In this document: piece after piece, positions 23,596 through 33,810 of the stretch
How the letters are laid out: every line of letters starts with the position of its first letter
How positions within the stretch are numbered: position 1 is the stretch's first letter
Assembly (NCBI GenBank): GCA_037962975.1
Contig: CM075676.1
Location: 22,749,001 to 22,813,000, forward strand
Origin: Clitoria ternatea
Lineage: Eukaryota > Streptophyta > Magnoliopsida > Fabales > Fabaceae
Reading direction: 5' to 3'
DNA: 64,000 bases
Position numbers and translations under genes: made by a program
Notes under the pieces: model-generated
What the model saw: the letters and a program-made list of their open reading frames with translations, nothing else
What the model was told of the DNA's origin: nothing
Database searches by the model: none

Positions 23596-24941
23596 ATGAT
23601 ACAGAGTTAAACTTAGAAGGGGGGTTAAATAAGTCTTAAACTCTTTTTCAAAAATTCTACACACCGCTTTAACGAAATATTTAATTTTAACAGACTAGAG
23701 AAAAGAATAGAGATACTCACAGCGGAATTTATCCTGGTTCACTTCCAACTCAAAAACTACGTCCAATCCCTTCAGATCAAAGGATTTTTCACTATTGTAA
23801 AATGTTGTTACAATCTGCACCAGCCCAATGCAACAGTATTCTTGACTCTAGCCACTTCTGGCTTAAACCCAAGTATTCTTGACACTAGCCATTCCTGGCT
23901 TAAAACCCAAGCATTCTTCTAAAAGTCTCTTCAGGCCATATTGTTTCCCAACACTAACAGATTCTAGTAACACACTAGAATGTACAAAGTGATAGTAGTG
24001 AAAGTGTTTAAAGATACAATTAAATAACTTAGAGTACAAAGAAATAAAATGATTACAGGGTACACTGAGCTATAAACTACTATAAGTCATGGTCTACACT
24101 AGGCAGAACTACAAAGAGAACTTATGTAGTGAATACAAGAACTTTGAAACTTTTAAGAAAAGCCTTTCAGACTTTGGTTTCTAGAGAGAAAATAAGAGAG
24201 TATTCAAGTATCAAATTAAGCAGCGTCACTAGTGTAACTAGCGTGTCTTGTATCACTCTTGAATTCAAAGGCTTCTTGTATTTATAGTCCTTCTGAAAGA
24301 TATCTATTGGTTAGCTTCGAAAGATGTTGGTCTCTTGAGGATTGCACTGTCAGTGAGTGCAAACACATGCTTCAAAGAAGTTTCCTAAACTAGGCAACTT
24401 CAAAAGTATTCAGTAAAAGATCCCTTTTGCTTATGCACTTTAGGAAATCATGTACATTCTATAGCAATTGACCTTAGGCTATCTGTTTTGATTAGGTTCC
24501 GTCTTTGACACCTTGAGACATATGAGGCAGTTTTCTTGATAAACATGAGAAAGTCTTCAACTTTTTCGTTGATTGCCCTTTTTGATGATAGCTTCAGAGA
24601 AGACATTAAAAAGTTCATGCGGCTTCATATTTGGAAAGGAAAGATCCTTTTTAAGTATTCGATGAATCACAAATCTTCTTATGGTCTGTAGACACAAAAA
24701 AAGACTTAACCCAGTGAAGCTTGAGTGAGTACAGACTTCTTCATTTTAGAAGCGAATTGATTTTTATGGACGCCCCCTTTCTTTTGTAAATAGAGCTCTA
24801 CGGACTCCTAGCAAACTTCAACAGAATTGTTAGACAAAAAATAGTACAGACTTTATTTTAGCTGAGAGTCTTGATATGTATTATTAACAAATCGCATAGG
24901 GTTCAGACTACTCAATCATGAGTTCAGGCTTTACTCTAACA
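23596..24941 (-). mobile_element. LTR of a probable Ty1/copia family (copy 1)
   Basis: On the minus strand it starts TGTTAGAGTAAAGCC; on the plus strand it begins near TGATACAGAGTTAAAC. ATGTC flanks it at 23591-23595 and 24942-24946, with one extra base at the left edge. It is a diverged homologue of 57689-63116: shared blocks are AGAAGGGGGGTT...AATAAG, the GGTTCACT...CCAA block, repeated ATTCTTGACTCTAGCC-like phrases and TGTTTCCCA.CACTAA. No internal coding region is present, so it is probably a solo LTR. Lineage is uncertain. Confidence 0.55.
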
Positions 24942-26025
24942 ATGTCTTTTGATGTAGAAAGATATAAATTGTGCCATGGAATAATGTGTATATCCCCTTA
25001 TGAATCGTGGATAGCTGTGTAGTTAATGGATAACTATTGAATTATGATTTAGTACTTGTTGTAAGGAAATGTAACAACAATTAATGCATCATGCATCGTA
25101 AGCATAAAGGGCGCATCTTAAGATGTATAGGCGTCCTTTAGTTGCTAGCCCAATAAGGGTAGCTCTATGATACGCCCATAGTCTACATTTATGATTTCTT
25201 GTATGCTTTAGTTTAGTTATTCTAGAGTTGGCCCGTAGCACAATATGTGTATATCTAAGTCACGGTGTGTGACATTGTTGCAAGGGGTAATTTAATAGTG
25301 ACGGTAAAAAGGTGAATATGAAAATTATGATACTGCAGTAATTCCCCACCATTAGAATGGGTCCATCATAACATCATTGGTTAAATTAGAAAACTATTTA
25401 AATAGACCAATATGGTTTAACATATGCGTAGCATTGCATCTTTCTTAAGTTTTAACTTGGATGAATTCGTGTTATAATTGTATGGTTATGTATTCCTTGT
25501 GTATTTTATACTTATTCTATTTATAGTCTTACTCTTCTAAACTTATGGCTTAGTGAATGTAAAGTGGGGTAGTACATGGTGAGGCTTTGGAAGCAGTGGT
25601 TGCCAATGCAAGGAAGAACTGGAATTATTTTGATGTTCATATGTGTGTGTCTATATATGTATGTATGTATATATGTATGTATTGTTATGTGAGTAACTTT
25701 TGGTAGCCTATTTTGGTTAGTGCTGGTTTTCTTCTTGACTTGTAAATACTATGGACTTTTGGTTAAATTATTATGCTGGCAGATTGACTTGATAACTACG
25801 ATGTATGTGACGTTTTAGTTGTGGGATTTAGTATAATATAGACATAGTGTGCTAATGAGAAACTCCTAAGAATTTGAATTGGTTTAAGATAATTAATGTA
25901 TGATGTGACCTTGAAGCTTGGATTATTAGTTTTGAGGTAATTGTCCCATACAAAAACATTTACTCCAATTTTAGTACCCTGGGGTAATTACCTTAAGATT
26001 TGAGACCCAAGTTTCACATGTCACA
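24942..26025 (+). mobile_element. Old Ty3-like LTR, distal part
   Basis: Continues the sequence left of 23591. It ends CACATGTCACA at 26025, like the Tekay LTR end GATGTCACA. It contains a GCATCTTAAGATG inverted repeat near 25110 and a short TATG/TGTA simple repeat at 25640-25690. No gene is seen. Family and orientation are inferred. Confidence 0.4.
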
Positions 26026-26149
26026 TTAATAATATTAATAATAAATGAAATAATGATCATGATGATAACAAAATTAAAATAACAATAACAATAATAATAA
26101 AACAAATAGTAAGAAAAGAAAAGAAAAAGGGGGAGAAACATTACTTGTT

Positions 26150-27946
26150 AGTTCTTTAGCACTCAATCAAAAGGAAGAAAGACTAGCACTTGTTAAAATG
26201 ATAGCTACAACATGAGTATCCATTGGCCATGGTTGACCATTATTTCTTTAAAAGGTTTATGGGCACTATGGCACCTCAATTTAAAGTGATTTGTCGTAAT
26301 ACTATCAAGAGTGACCCCATGAAGATGTTTAATGAAGAAAAAGAGCTTACAAAGAAGTTGTTGTTAAAGGATCAAAGTAGGATTGCAATCACCAGTGATG
26401 TGTGGACTGCTAGCAATTAGAACAAAGGCTATATGGCTATTACACCTTATTTTATTAATGATTTATGGACCTTACAAAGTCAACTAGTAAGGTATGTTTT
26501 ATTCATTGAGATTTTCATTTGAGCTTTGTTGGTTGTTACATCTTATTGAGGGTTTTATTTTAATGTTAGGTTCATTTATGTGCTTGTTCCTTATACTAGT
26601 CAAGTTCTTGGCGATGTTCTCATTCAATGTTTGATGGATTGGGGTTTAGACAGAAAGATCTCCACTTTGACTATTGATAGTTGCTTTATTAATGATGCTA
26701 TGGTTGAGAACATTTTAACAAAGCTCCCACGTAGGCACTTAATCATGGGCACATTCGTTGTTATGCCCATATATTAAATTTGGTTGTAAAGGATGGTTTG
26801 TTTATAATTTCTAGTGCAATAGAAAAGGTTAGGGAGAGTGTTGTTTATTGGTCTGGTACATCTAAAAGAAAAATGAAATTTAAAGAAACATGTGAGCAAT
26901 TAAAAATTTCATATAGTAAAAAGCTTGTTACTGATTACAAAACTAGATGGAATTCTACATTCTTGATGCTTAAAGTTGTCATTCCATATAGGGAAGTATT
27001 TGATCGATTAGCACAATGTGGACGCCATTATAAAACATTGCCCAATGAGGATGAGTGGGATATGAAAAGTGAAATTGGCAAGAGGTTAGAATTATTCCAT
27101 TAGGTTATGTTGTTGTTATCTGGTACCATGTATCCAACTCTCAATCTTTATTTTCTAAATATATGTCAAATTAAATTGGCTTTGATTGAGTCTCATGTTA
27201 TTTGTGAAATGGTATCATCAGTGGTTCCTAAATTTGACAAGTATTGTGCTACAATCAATATTGTGATTGCGATAGGCATTGTGCTAGATCCAAGGTTCAA
27301 ACTTGATTTGTTACTTTACATATTCCCTAAAATTTATGGAGAGGAAGTTGAAAATGAAATTCAAAGGTTAAGAGGCATTTTGAAAGATTTGATGAAAGAG
27401 TATTCAAAGGGAAAAGATAAAGAGGTTGTTGGTTCTTCATATGCAAACCTAATGACTGTAGCTTCACCAATGAAGTTTGTAGATTCTTTGTTGTTTGGTT
27501 ATGAAAGGACTAAGGTGTTGCAACAATGTTCTGCAAGGAATCTTAAGACCAAATTAGATTTCTATTTAGAGGAAGCAACATTTCTTGATTAAGAGAAGTT
27601 TAACATATTCACTTGATGGTTGAGTGATTCATCAAAATATCTGACCTTAGAATTAATTGCTAGAGATTTCTATGCAATCCCATTTTCCACTGTTGCTTCA
27701 GAGTCTTCATTTAGTACTGGTGGTCGAGTTATTACTCCTAATCATAGAAGATTGCGTCCAAATATGTTAGAATCATTAAGGTGTGTCCAAGATTGGATTT
27801 GGGTCAATGTCAAAGGTAACAAAGTTTATTTATTGTACTTAATAATGATTAATAAAGATTTGTTTAATATTACCCATTTACAATTTTATTCTTTTTCAGG
27901 TCCTCGTTCAACAACAGAAGCAAAGAATGAGAATATTGAAATTTAA
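26150..27946 (+). pseudogene. hAT-family transposase pseudogene (RICESLEEPER/BED-type)
   Basis: Plus-strand fragments in order: FKVICRNTIKSDPMKMF and RIAITSDVWTASN (26223-26420); PYTSQVLGDVLIQCLMDWGL and RKISTLTIDSC (26580-26700); LVTDYKTRWNSTFLMLK (26930); LSGTMYPTLNLYF (27118); FDKYCATINIVIAIGIVLDPRFK (27235); and the C-terminal dimerisation block LIARDFYAIPFSTVASESSF followed by NHRRLRPNM (27650-27770). These match plant hAT transposases. The N-terminal BED zinc finger is absent. In-frame stops occur at 26418-26420, 27101-27103 and 27590-27592, so no product is expected. The sequence from 27947 to about 28440 looks like the 3' part of the element, including a TACGGGTGCAGGTAGC stretch near 28378. 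Exact ends were not found. Confidence 0.85.
26492..26569 (+). other. Spliceosomal intron in the hAT pseudogene
   Basis: The coding match is interrupted by 78 bp that begin GTATGTTTTATT after AAG and end TTAATGTTAG before G. Conserved hAT sequence resumes in frame after removal. Donor and acceptor follow plant consensus, so this relic descends from a genomic, intron-bearing transposase gene rather than a processed copy. Confidence 0.65.
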
Positions 27947-28491
27947 ATACGGTGTTGATTGATCTTGATGATGTAATTATTAATAAATATTTCCTATGTT
28001 CCATTTCAAATTTTTCAGAAATTTTTTTGTTAAGATTCTTATTATTCTTACTTTTATTTGTAAGGAACCAATTAATTAGTTAGAGGTTGTTGATGAGCTT
28101 GATGAAGAAGAATGATGAAGTTGTGTTATTTTTAATTGATGGATTGATGTGTTGAGCACTTTAGTTTATTTTAACATTTACGTTATATCATGGATTGTTA
28201 TATTATTTTTATTATCATGTATTGATGATTTTATGGTTGTTATATTAAGTTTAGTTTAATTTATGGATTGATGTGTATTTTTTATGTTAGTTTAAGGTTG
28301 CTATAGTGTTTTATTGCCACTAAGTTTCAAAACCCGTAAAAAACCATTGTACAAGTACCCATGCGGTAACGAACGAGTACGGGTGCAGGTAGCATGGTAT
28401 GTGTGCCCACCTCGCCCTGTTTACATTCATAATTGTAGTAACTATCCAATTTCACACACACTCTCTAGTTAGTACCTATTGCGAATAGTCA

Positions 28492-28493
<2 letters not shown>

Positions 28494-28527
<34 letters not shown>
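28494..28527. repeat. (TA)n microsatellite
   Basis: About 17 TA dinucleotides in a row. A shorter AT run lies at 30480-30503. Confidence 0.95.
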
Positions 28528-28529
<2 letters not shown>

Positions 28530-28689
28530 TATAGAAACCATTTTATATATCATGAATCAAAAATTATAAATCATTTAACTTAAAAATGGTAAAAAACTTA
28601 ATTAATTAGTCCAAGGCTAATAAAACTAGGTTGGAGACTTACCTTCTCTATGTCAATTTTTCTAATGAAAAATGTATTTCCTACGAAAG

Positions 28690-29937
28690 CTTAGGCCCTA
28701 TTCAAGGTGGTTTTTGACTTTTAGTTTTAAAATTTTTAAAATGAAAACTTGTTTTTGGTTTTTATTTTCATATTTTAATTTATATGGTTTTGAATTTTAA
28801 AAAATTGTTCTAAAATTTTTATAAGTATGATGGAAATTATTTTATAGTAAACAACACCAATAATATAATAATATTAGTAGTAATAATAAATATTCTTTAA
28901 TGGTGATCGTGGTGATGGTAAAGGTGGTGATGGAGGTGACAACAATGGTGGTGATGGTCATTTTGATGATAGCAGTGGTGACGGTGACGATGACGATGGT
29001 GACGACAACAATGGTGATAGTGGTGGTCGTAACGATGGCGGTGGCAATGGTGGTGATGAAGGTCATTGTCATCATGATGATACTGACAATATTTATGACA
29101 ATAACAATGGTGATGGTGATGGAAAGGGTGGTGATGGTGGTAACAATGATAGTGATGGTGATGGTGACGATGGTGATAGTGGCGGTAGTGTCTATGGTGG
29201 TGGTGGTAGGGTGATAGTGGTGGTGACGATGATGATGAAGATGATAGTAGTAATGGTGGTGCCGATGAAGAGTGAGGTGATGGTGAGAATAATGATGGTG
29301 GTGTGGTGGAGACATTGGTAATGATGGTTGTAATGATAAGGCGGTGGTGGTTGTGATAGCGATGGTGATGGTGGCACCAGTGGTGGTCATGGCGGCGATG
29401 AAGGGTTTAGTGGTAGGGTGGTGGTAGAGGCGATGGTTATGATGGTTATGGTTATGGTTGCGGTGGCGGTGGTGGTGGCGGTGGTGAAGGGTGTGGCGAT
29501 GATGGGAATGGTGTCAATAGGGGTTGTAACAATAGTGACGATGGTGGCTATTATGGGAACAACAGTGATGGTGGCAATGACTATTGTTGTTGTTGTTGTG
29601 GTGGTGGTGGTAGGTGTGGTGATGGTGGTCATGACAGTGGCAATGACAGATGTGGTGGCAGTGTGGGGTGTTGGGGATGGTGATGATAGTGATAGTGGTG
29701 GTGGTGATGATGAAAATGGTGGTGGTGGTTGTGGACAACGAGTGTTAAAAGTTTATAAAACTAGAAACAAAAATACAAGACACCATTTTTTCTTATTTTT
29801 AAAAATGACTAAAAACTACTTTAAAAATTAGTAAAAACTCACTTTAGTACCATTTTGTTGGACATGTTTTGTTTTCAAATTCATTTTTAAAAACCAAAAC
29901 TAGAAACTCACAACCATCCTAAACATGTCCTTAATAA
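28690..29937. mobile_element. Inverted-repeat element filled with GGT/GAT simple sequence
   Basis: The outer ~60 bp (from about 28690, and the reverse complement of the stretch ending about 29937) form an imperfect inverted repeat; shared words include AGTTTT and TTTTTAAAA, and outward both read TTAGG/TTAAGG...GGTGGTT/GGATGGTT. The interior (about 28900-29740) is degenerate GGT, GAT and GAC repeats with a strong G-over-C bias on the plus strand. The large valine/methionine-rich and threonine/histidine/isoleucine-rich open frames here are artefacts of the repeat. No transposase is seen and target duplications were not found. Confidence 0.4.
28900..29740. repeat. GGTGAT-type simple-sequence tract (~840 bp)
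   Basis: Long run of GGTGGTGATGGT-like triplets with interruptions. The plus strand is G-rich throughout, so many GG doublets lie on one strand. Confidence 0.9.
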
Positions 29938-29991
29938 GTCAGGTTTTCCTTTTTTGTGTTTAATCTATATGTAATCGACCAATACTACCTT

Positions 29992-30200
29992 TGTTAGAGT
30001 TATCACAATTGCTAGTTAAAGAAGAAACATAAGGATTGTTTCGTAGAGATAGAAAGATTAAGAAAAGAGAGAATTTCTGAAGTAAACTATGTTATTGAGA
30101 GTTGAATGATAGCCACAACACAAGTACCTATTTATACAATACAAGGTTAGTTACAATCCAATAATACAACTGATTTTGGATTATATCACCAAACTCAACA
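29992..30200 (-). repeat. 3' LTR of a Ty1/copia element
   Basis: 209 bp. The minus strand starts TGTTGAGTTTGG and ends GATAACTCTAACA. Its start abuts a purine tract, and the copia reading frame ends 31 bp upstream of that start, so it is the 3' LTR of the minus-strand copia element that continues at 54752. A TATA-like TATAAATAGG occurs on the minus strand near 30130. Confidence 0.8.
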
Positions 30201-30212
30201 CCCCTTTAATCC
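30201..30212 (-). other. Copia polypurine tract
   Basis: The minus strand reads GGATTAAAGGGG directly before the LTR start at 30200. Confidence 0.75.
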
Positions 30213-30231
30213 AAAATTATATCTAAGATAA

Positions 30232-30320
30232 CTAAACTTCAACTATACCAAGCCAATCTCCAGCTTCTTCAAATCTTTCTTTTCCAACAGGTTTTGTTAA
30301 CAAATCAGCTACCTGCTCTT
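30232..30320 (-). pseudogene. C-terminal end of copia pol (severed part)
   Basis: The minus-strand frame ends at TAG 30232-30234. It contains the QVADLLTKP motif that closes the RNase H domain of Ty1/copia polyproteins, followed by a short tail. The upstream portion lies about 24 kb away at 54747 and beyond, separated by a solo LTR insertion whose target duplication CTCTT is at 30316-30320 and 54747-54751. Confidence 0.85.
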
Positions 30321-31832
30321 TAAAACATCCTAATATTTCAATTTCAAAATAGGATTTTGGAGTAGTACAATAACACTGTCATCACTACATCAACCTTCTA
30401 ATGTGCAGTTCATCATCATATAACCTACCCATTTATGCAATGCAATAGTTTCATAGATATATCAAATATCACACATATTTATATATATATATATATATAT
30501 ATAGTGGGATCAACCAGGGTCTCCACAATACAACATTATCATCCACCATAACAACAAGCATATGCTCAAAATAGGTCTAGGCTTCCAGCTGAAGCCGTCA
30601 GTTACCTATTCAACTAAGCATTTATATATACACATATATAACAAAACAGGTATGCACAGGAGCCGGCCAAGGCTACTACAAAACTACTATATACATTATA
30701 TACAATATATATATACAATACTCCATGCTCGATCTTGGTGATCTCTCACCAATCTCTGTCACGTCCTAAGTCCACTGTAAAAATATCAATAAATAGGGGT
30801 GAGCATATACATGTCAAATGACAGTTATTGAATCGGATCAAGTATCCAATTCATTAACATATATAATCATATTCAATACTACACAACCTCATCATATAAC
30901 ATTCAATCTCATATTCTCATATAATCATACCACTCATGTTGTTCTCAACAACATCTATCAATACATAAATATGCTCAATTATATGGATCCATTATTAAGT
31001 TTTAATTTTTGTGTTGCAACACTGACTCTCAGCCATAACTCATCTCTCAGCTGATCCGACCGTTTTACTGGTACCAAACCGTTTGCCCTCTCACATGACA
31101 TAATCACTCTCAGCGACAACGGTAGTGTCACGAGCTAAACCCCGAGCCCCGCTCAAGAGGTTTGCCTTGAGTCCCACCCAAGGTCTTTTATGGAATCCTC
31201 GAAACCACAATCATATTTCATACTTATTCATCAATTTAAGCATCCCATGCTATATCAATTTGCATCTCATGCATATACTCATATTATCATCACATATCCT
31301 GCTACATTTCATGCATAGGAATCACAACAAATTCATAAATAAAATATATATATCTCATGCCAAATTCAATATCAATAATATATGAACAGAAAATATCATA
31401 ACACAATTATGTCACACATATTATATATTCGGGATTTCTTACTAATAATAACAATACTATCCCGAAACCGTTCATAAACTATGCATTTAAAATGTAAACG
31501 CTCCCCGTACCTGGAATCCTTGATTTCAAAACTCAAACGATCCCCGAACGATCTGAGTCAATCGCTGATTTAAACTTGTGCTACTTTTCAAGCACAATAT
31601 TTCCCAGTCTGGACCTCAAAACCAAGATTCCAAAGGTAAGTACCTAGAACCACGTCTTAGGAACCTAATACCAAAATTTCAGCCTGATCCAACGGTTAAC
31701 AAATCGGAAATCACAGTTTTCTCAAAGCTGGTCAGAATTCCTATGAACTGGAACAGGGTCGCGGTTTGAACACGATTTCTACACTACAGATGTCTAGCTG
31801 AAAATATGAACGGTGAGAATATAGAAGAGGAT
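30321..31832 (-). mobile_element. Ty3-type solo LTR, left part (split by the Ogre element)
   Basis: Begins TAAAACATCCTAATATTTC, a mutated form of the TGTAACATCCTAATATTT start. It continues at 53711 after the Ogre insertion and ends GGATGTTGCA at 54746. CTCTT flanks both outer ends, so this is one insertion of about 2.55 kb into the copia element. No internal coding region remains. The minus orientation is inferred from resemblance to the reversed LTR at 1-1706. The frames 30818-31054 and 31125-31385 are not considered genes. Confidence 0.75.
31828..31832. repeat. Target site duplication AGGAT of the Ogre element (left copy)
   Basis: AGGAT directly before the left LTR. The second copy is at 53706-53710, directly after the right LTR. 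Confidence 0.92.
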
Positions 31833-32189
31833 TGCCGCAACCTGGATCGCGACGGCGCGGTGAGAAAGAAAACTAGAGTGAAACAAGGAGTCGCCACCAA
31901 CGTTTTTATCCATAGGAAAAACATTGGAAAAAACTAAAAACATTGGAAAAAACTAAGTTCAGTAAAGCACTGGTTTAAAAAAGAGATTCAAGTTCGGGAG
32001 TCGGTTACGAGTAGGGAAGGTATTAGCACCCTACATCGCCTGTCAAAAATAGTACCAAGATTGAAAACGCACAACATAAATAGCCTTACAAAAGATGTTT
32101 TATTTCTTCCCTTTTTATTGTTGTACTTTGTGTAAAAATAGAAGGAAATGGAAGGAACAAACTGAACAAACATAAAGTGTAGGTCAACA

Positions 32190-32516
32190 GGACGTCGCGT
32201 CCAAATTAACTTCAGCTTTGATTTAAAAAAAACAGAGAAAGGAAGGGATACTAACAAGACGTCGCGTCTAAATTAGTCATAATCACATACGGGGTTAGAA
32301 ACGGGAAGGGGATAAACGGGACGTCTCGTCCCGAGTATCCCGTTCCTTGTGGTGACGGCCTGCCAAAAATAGGGGAAAATCAACAAGACGTCACGTCTAA
32401 ATTGATTTTCATGGAATTTAATCAAGATACGGGGTCAGAGATGGGAAGGGGATAAGCGGGAGGTCTCGTCCTAAGTATCCCGTTCCTTATGGGAAAATCA
32501 ACAAGACGTCACGTCT
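32190..32516. repeat. Six GACGTC/CGTC palindromes in the Ogre LTR leader
   Basis: Words of the form RGACGTCNCGTCY start at 32190, 32257, 32319, 32386, 32459 (one mismatch) and 32504, most followed by AAATT or GAGTA. They recur in the right LTR (about 50006-50330), and two occur in the solo LTR near 58428 and 58489. GACGTC is the core of the plant C-box bound by bZIP factors; binding here is an inference. Step sizes (67, 62, 67, 73, 45) are not regular. Confidence 0.75.
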
Positions 32517-32830
32517 AAATTGATTTTCATGGGATTGATAAAGGCCGGTTACAAAGGAAATGTAAAGAAAATAAAATAGGAATGAAATGGGAAAGGTGGG
32601 GATAAAAAAGATTGGGATTGGGCCTGACAGGATTTAAAGTCCTGCTCCTACGTATTCTTGAGTTACCAAGAAATCAGGGTTACGTAGTTCTTTGGTGATG
32701 TTTTTTTTTTGGCTAGTCTAAACGTCAAACACTTGTTTTTTGTTATTTATTTATTACGAACCTAGGAAGGGGTAAAAAGGAAAAGAAAAGAAAATAACAG
32801 AAATTTATTTAAGCGGAAAAATGAAAAAAA

Positions 32831-32975
32831 CCGAGTAAAAATGGAAAAAAACCGAGTAAAAATGGAACAAAACTGAGTAAAAAATAGAAAACCGAGTGAC
32901 GAGTGAAAATACCGAGTGAAAAATGAAAATACCGAGTGAAAAATGAAAATACCGAGTGAAAGTTAGGAGACCGAG
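32831..32975. repeat. CCGAGTRA array with a 20-bp step
   Basis: CCGAG words start at 32831, 32852, 32873 (CTGAG), 32892, 32912, 32932, 32952 and 32971: steps 21, 21, 19, 20, 20, 20, 19. The spacers are A-rich (AAAAATGGAAAAA). The right LTR has the corresponding array at about 50648-50790 with some words lost. Confidence 0.85.
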
Positions 32976-33350
32976 TGATGGAGCAGGAGAGCTGGACTCC
33001 GGTGTGACGAGAGAATAGGATGCTGAACAGTGAAGTGTGAAGGGATGATGTGCTGGACGGTGTAAAGGATTTATGATGAACTTGGGCAGTGTTGGAGGGA
33101 GAAAGAAGGGTGCTGGACAGTATGGAGAGGGGCTGTACCGAGTGAAGAGAGGGACGGTGTTGGTGAGGAGGGGGAAGGGTGCTGGTGAGGAGAGGGAAGA
33201 GTGCTGGTGAGTAAAGGGAAGAGTGCTGGTGAGTGAAGAGAGGGACGGTGTTGGTGAGGAGAGGGAAGGGTGTTGGTGAGTAAAGAGAAGGACAGAGTTT
33301 CTTCTCCCAATGAATGCTTCAGGACCTTCAAAATTCCCAACCCTTGTGCA

Positions 33351-33356
33351 TTTATA
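33351..33356 (-). promoter_or_regulatory. Candidate TATA box of the Ogre LTR (left copy)
   Basis: The minus strand reads CCCCTATAAATGCAC. The same box is kept in the right (5') LTR at 51187-51192. It would start transcripts near 33320 / 51155, making roughly 1.5 kb of each LTR R plus U5 and the CTCGG-rich part U3. Confidence 0.55.
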
Positions 33357-33810
33357 GGGGTTTCTGAGTGCTAGGCCAACTCAGGCTTCCACTCTTAGTG
33401 GAGGGAGCCTGGTAGTGGTGGACAGCGGCTGGTGAAGATTTTTAATTTCTCCACTTCCGCCCCCTGTCTGCCACCTCCAGGATTCCTGGATCCACTTGGG
33501 TGGTGGAATCCAAGTCAACACAGGCAAACAGGGGGAGTAGGGGTCGGTTTTCTGCTTCTGACTCGGATTTAGTGCCTCAATCGGTATACACCATAGTGGG
33601 AAACAATCCGAGTGGAAAAGGTGCCTTTTAAGCACAGGACCGAGTGGAAAATATGCAAAAAACCGAGTGAAAGCTTTGCTCGGTTTTGCTTGTTGGTCGG
33701 TGTGAGGTTGCTGTGAGGAGCTGGGACGAGCAAAACAACTCTGGTTGAAACATTCAACCGGAACCGAGTGAAGAATGACTTGGAACCAACTTGGAAATGG
33801 TTGGAGGATG

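Noticed and set aside
28842..29831. Threonine/histidine/isoleucine-rich and valine/methionine-rich frames on both strands
   Set aside because: Products of the GGT/GAT simple sequence; overlapping frames on both strands are open for the same reason.
32190..32516. Helical phasing of the GACGTC words
   Set aside because: Steps of 67, 62, 67, 73 and 45 bp do not follow a common period, unlike the other arrays.
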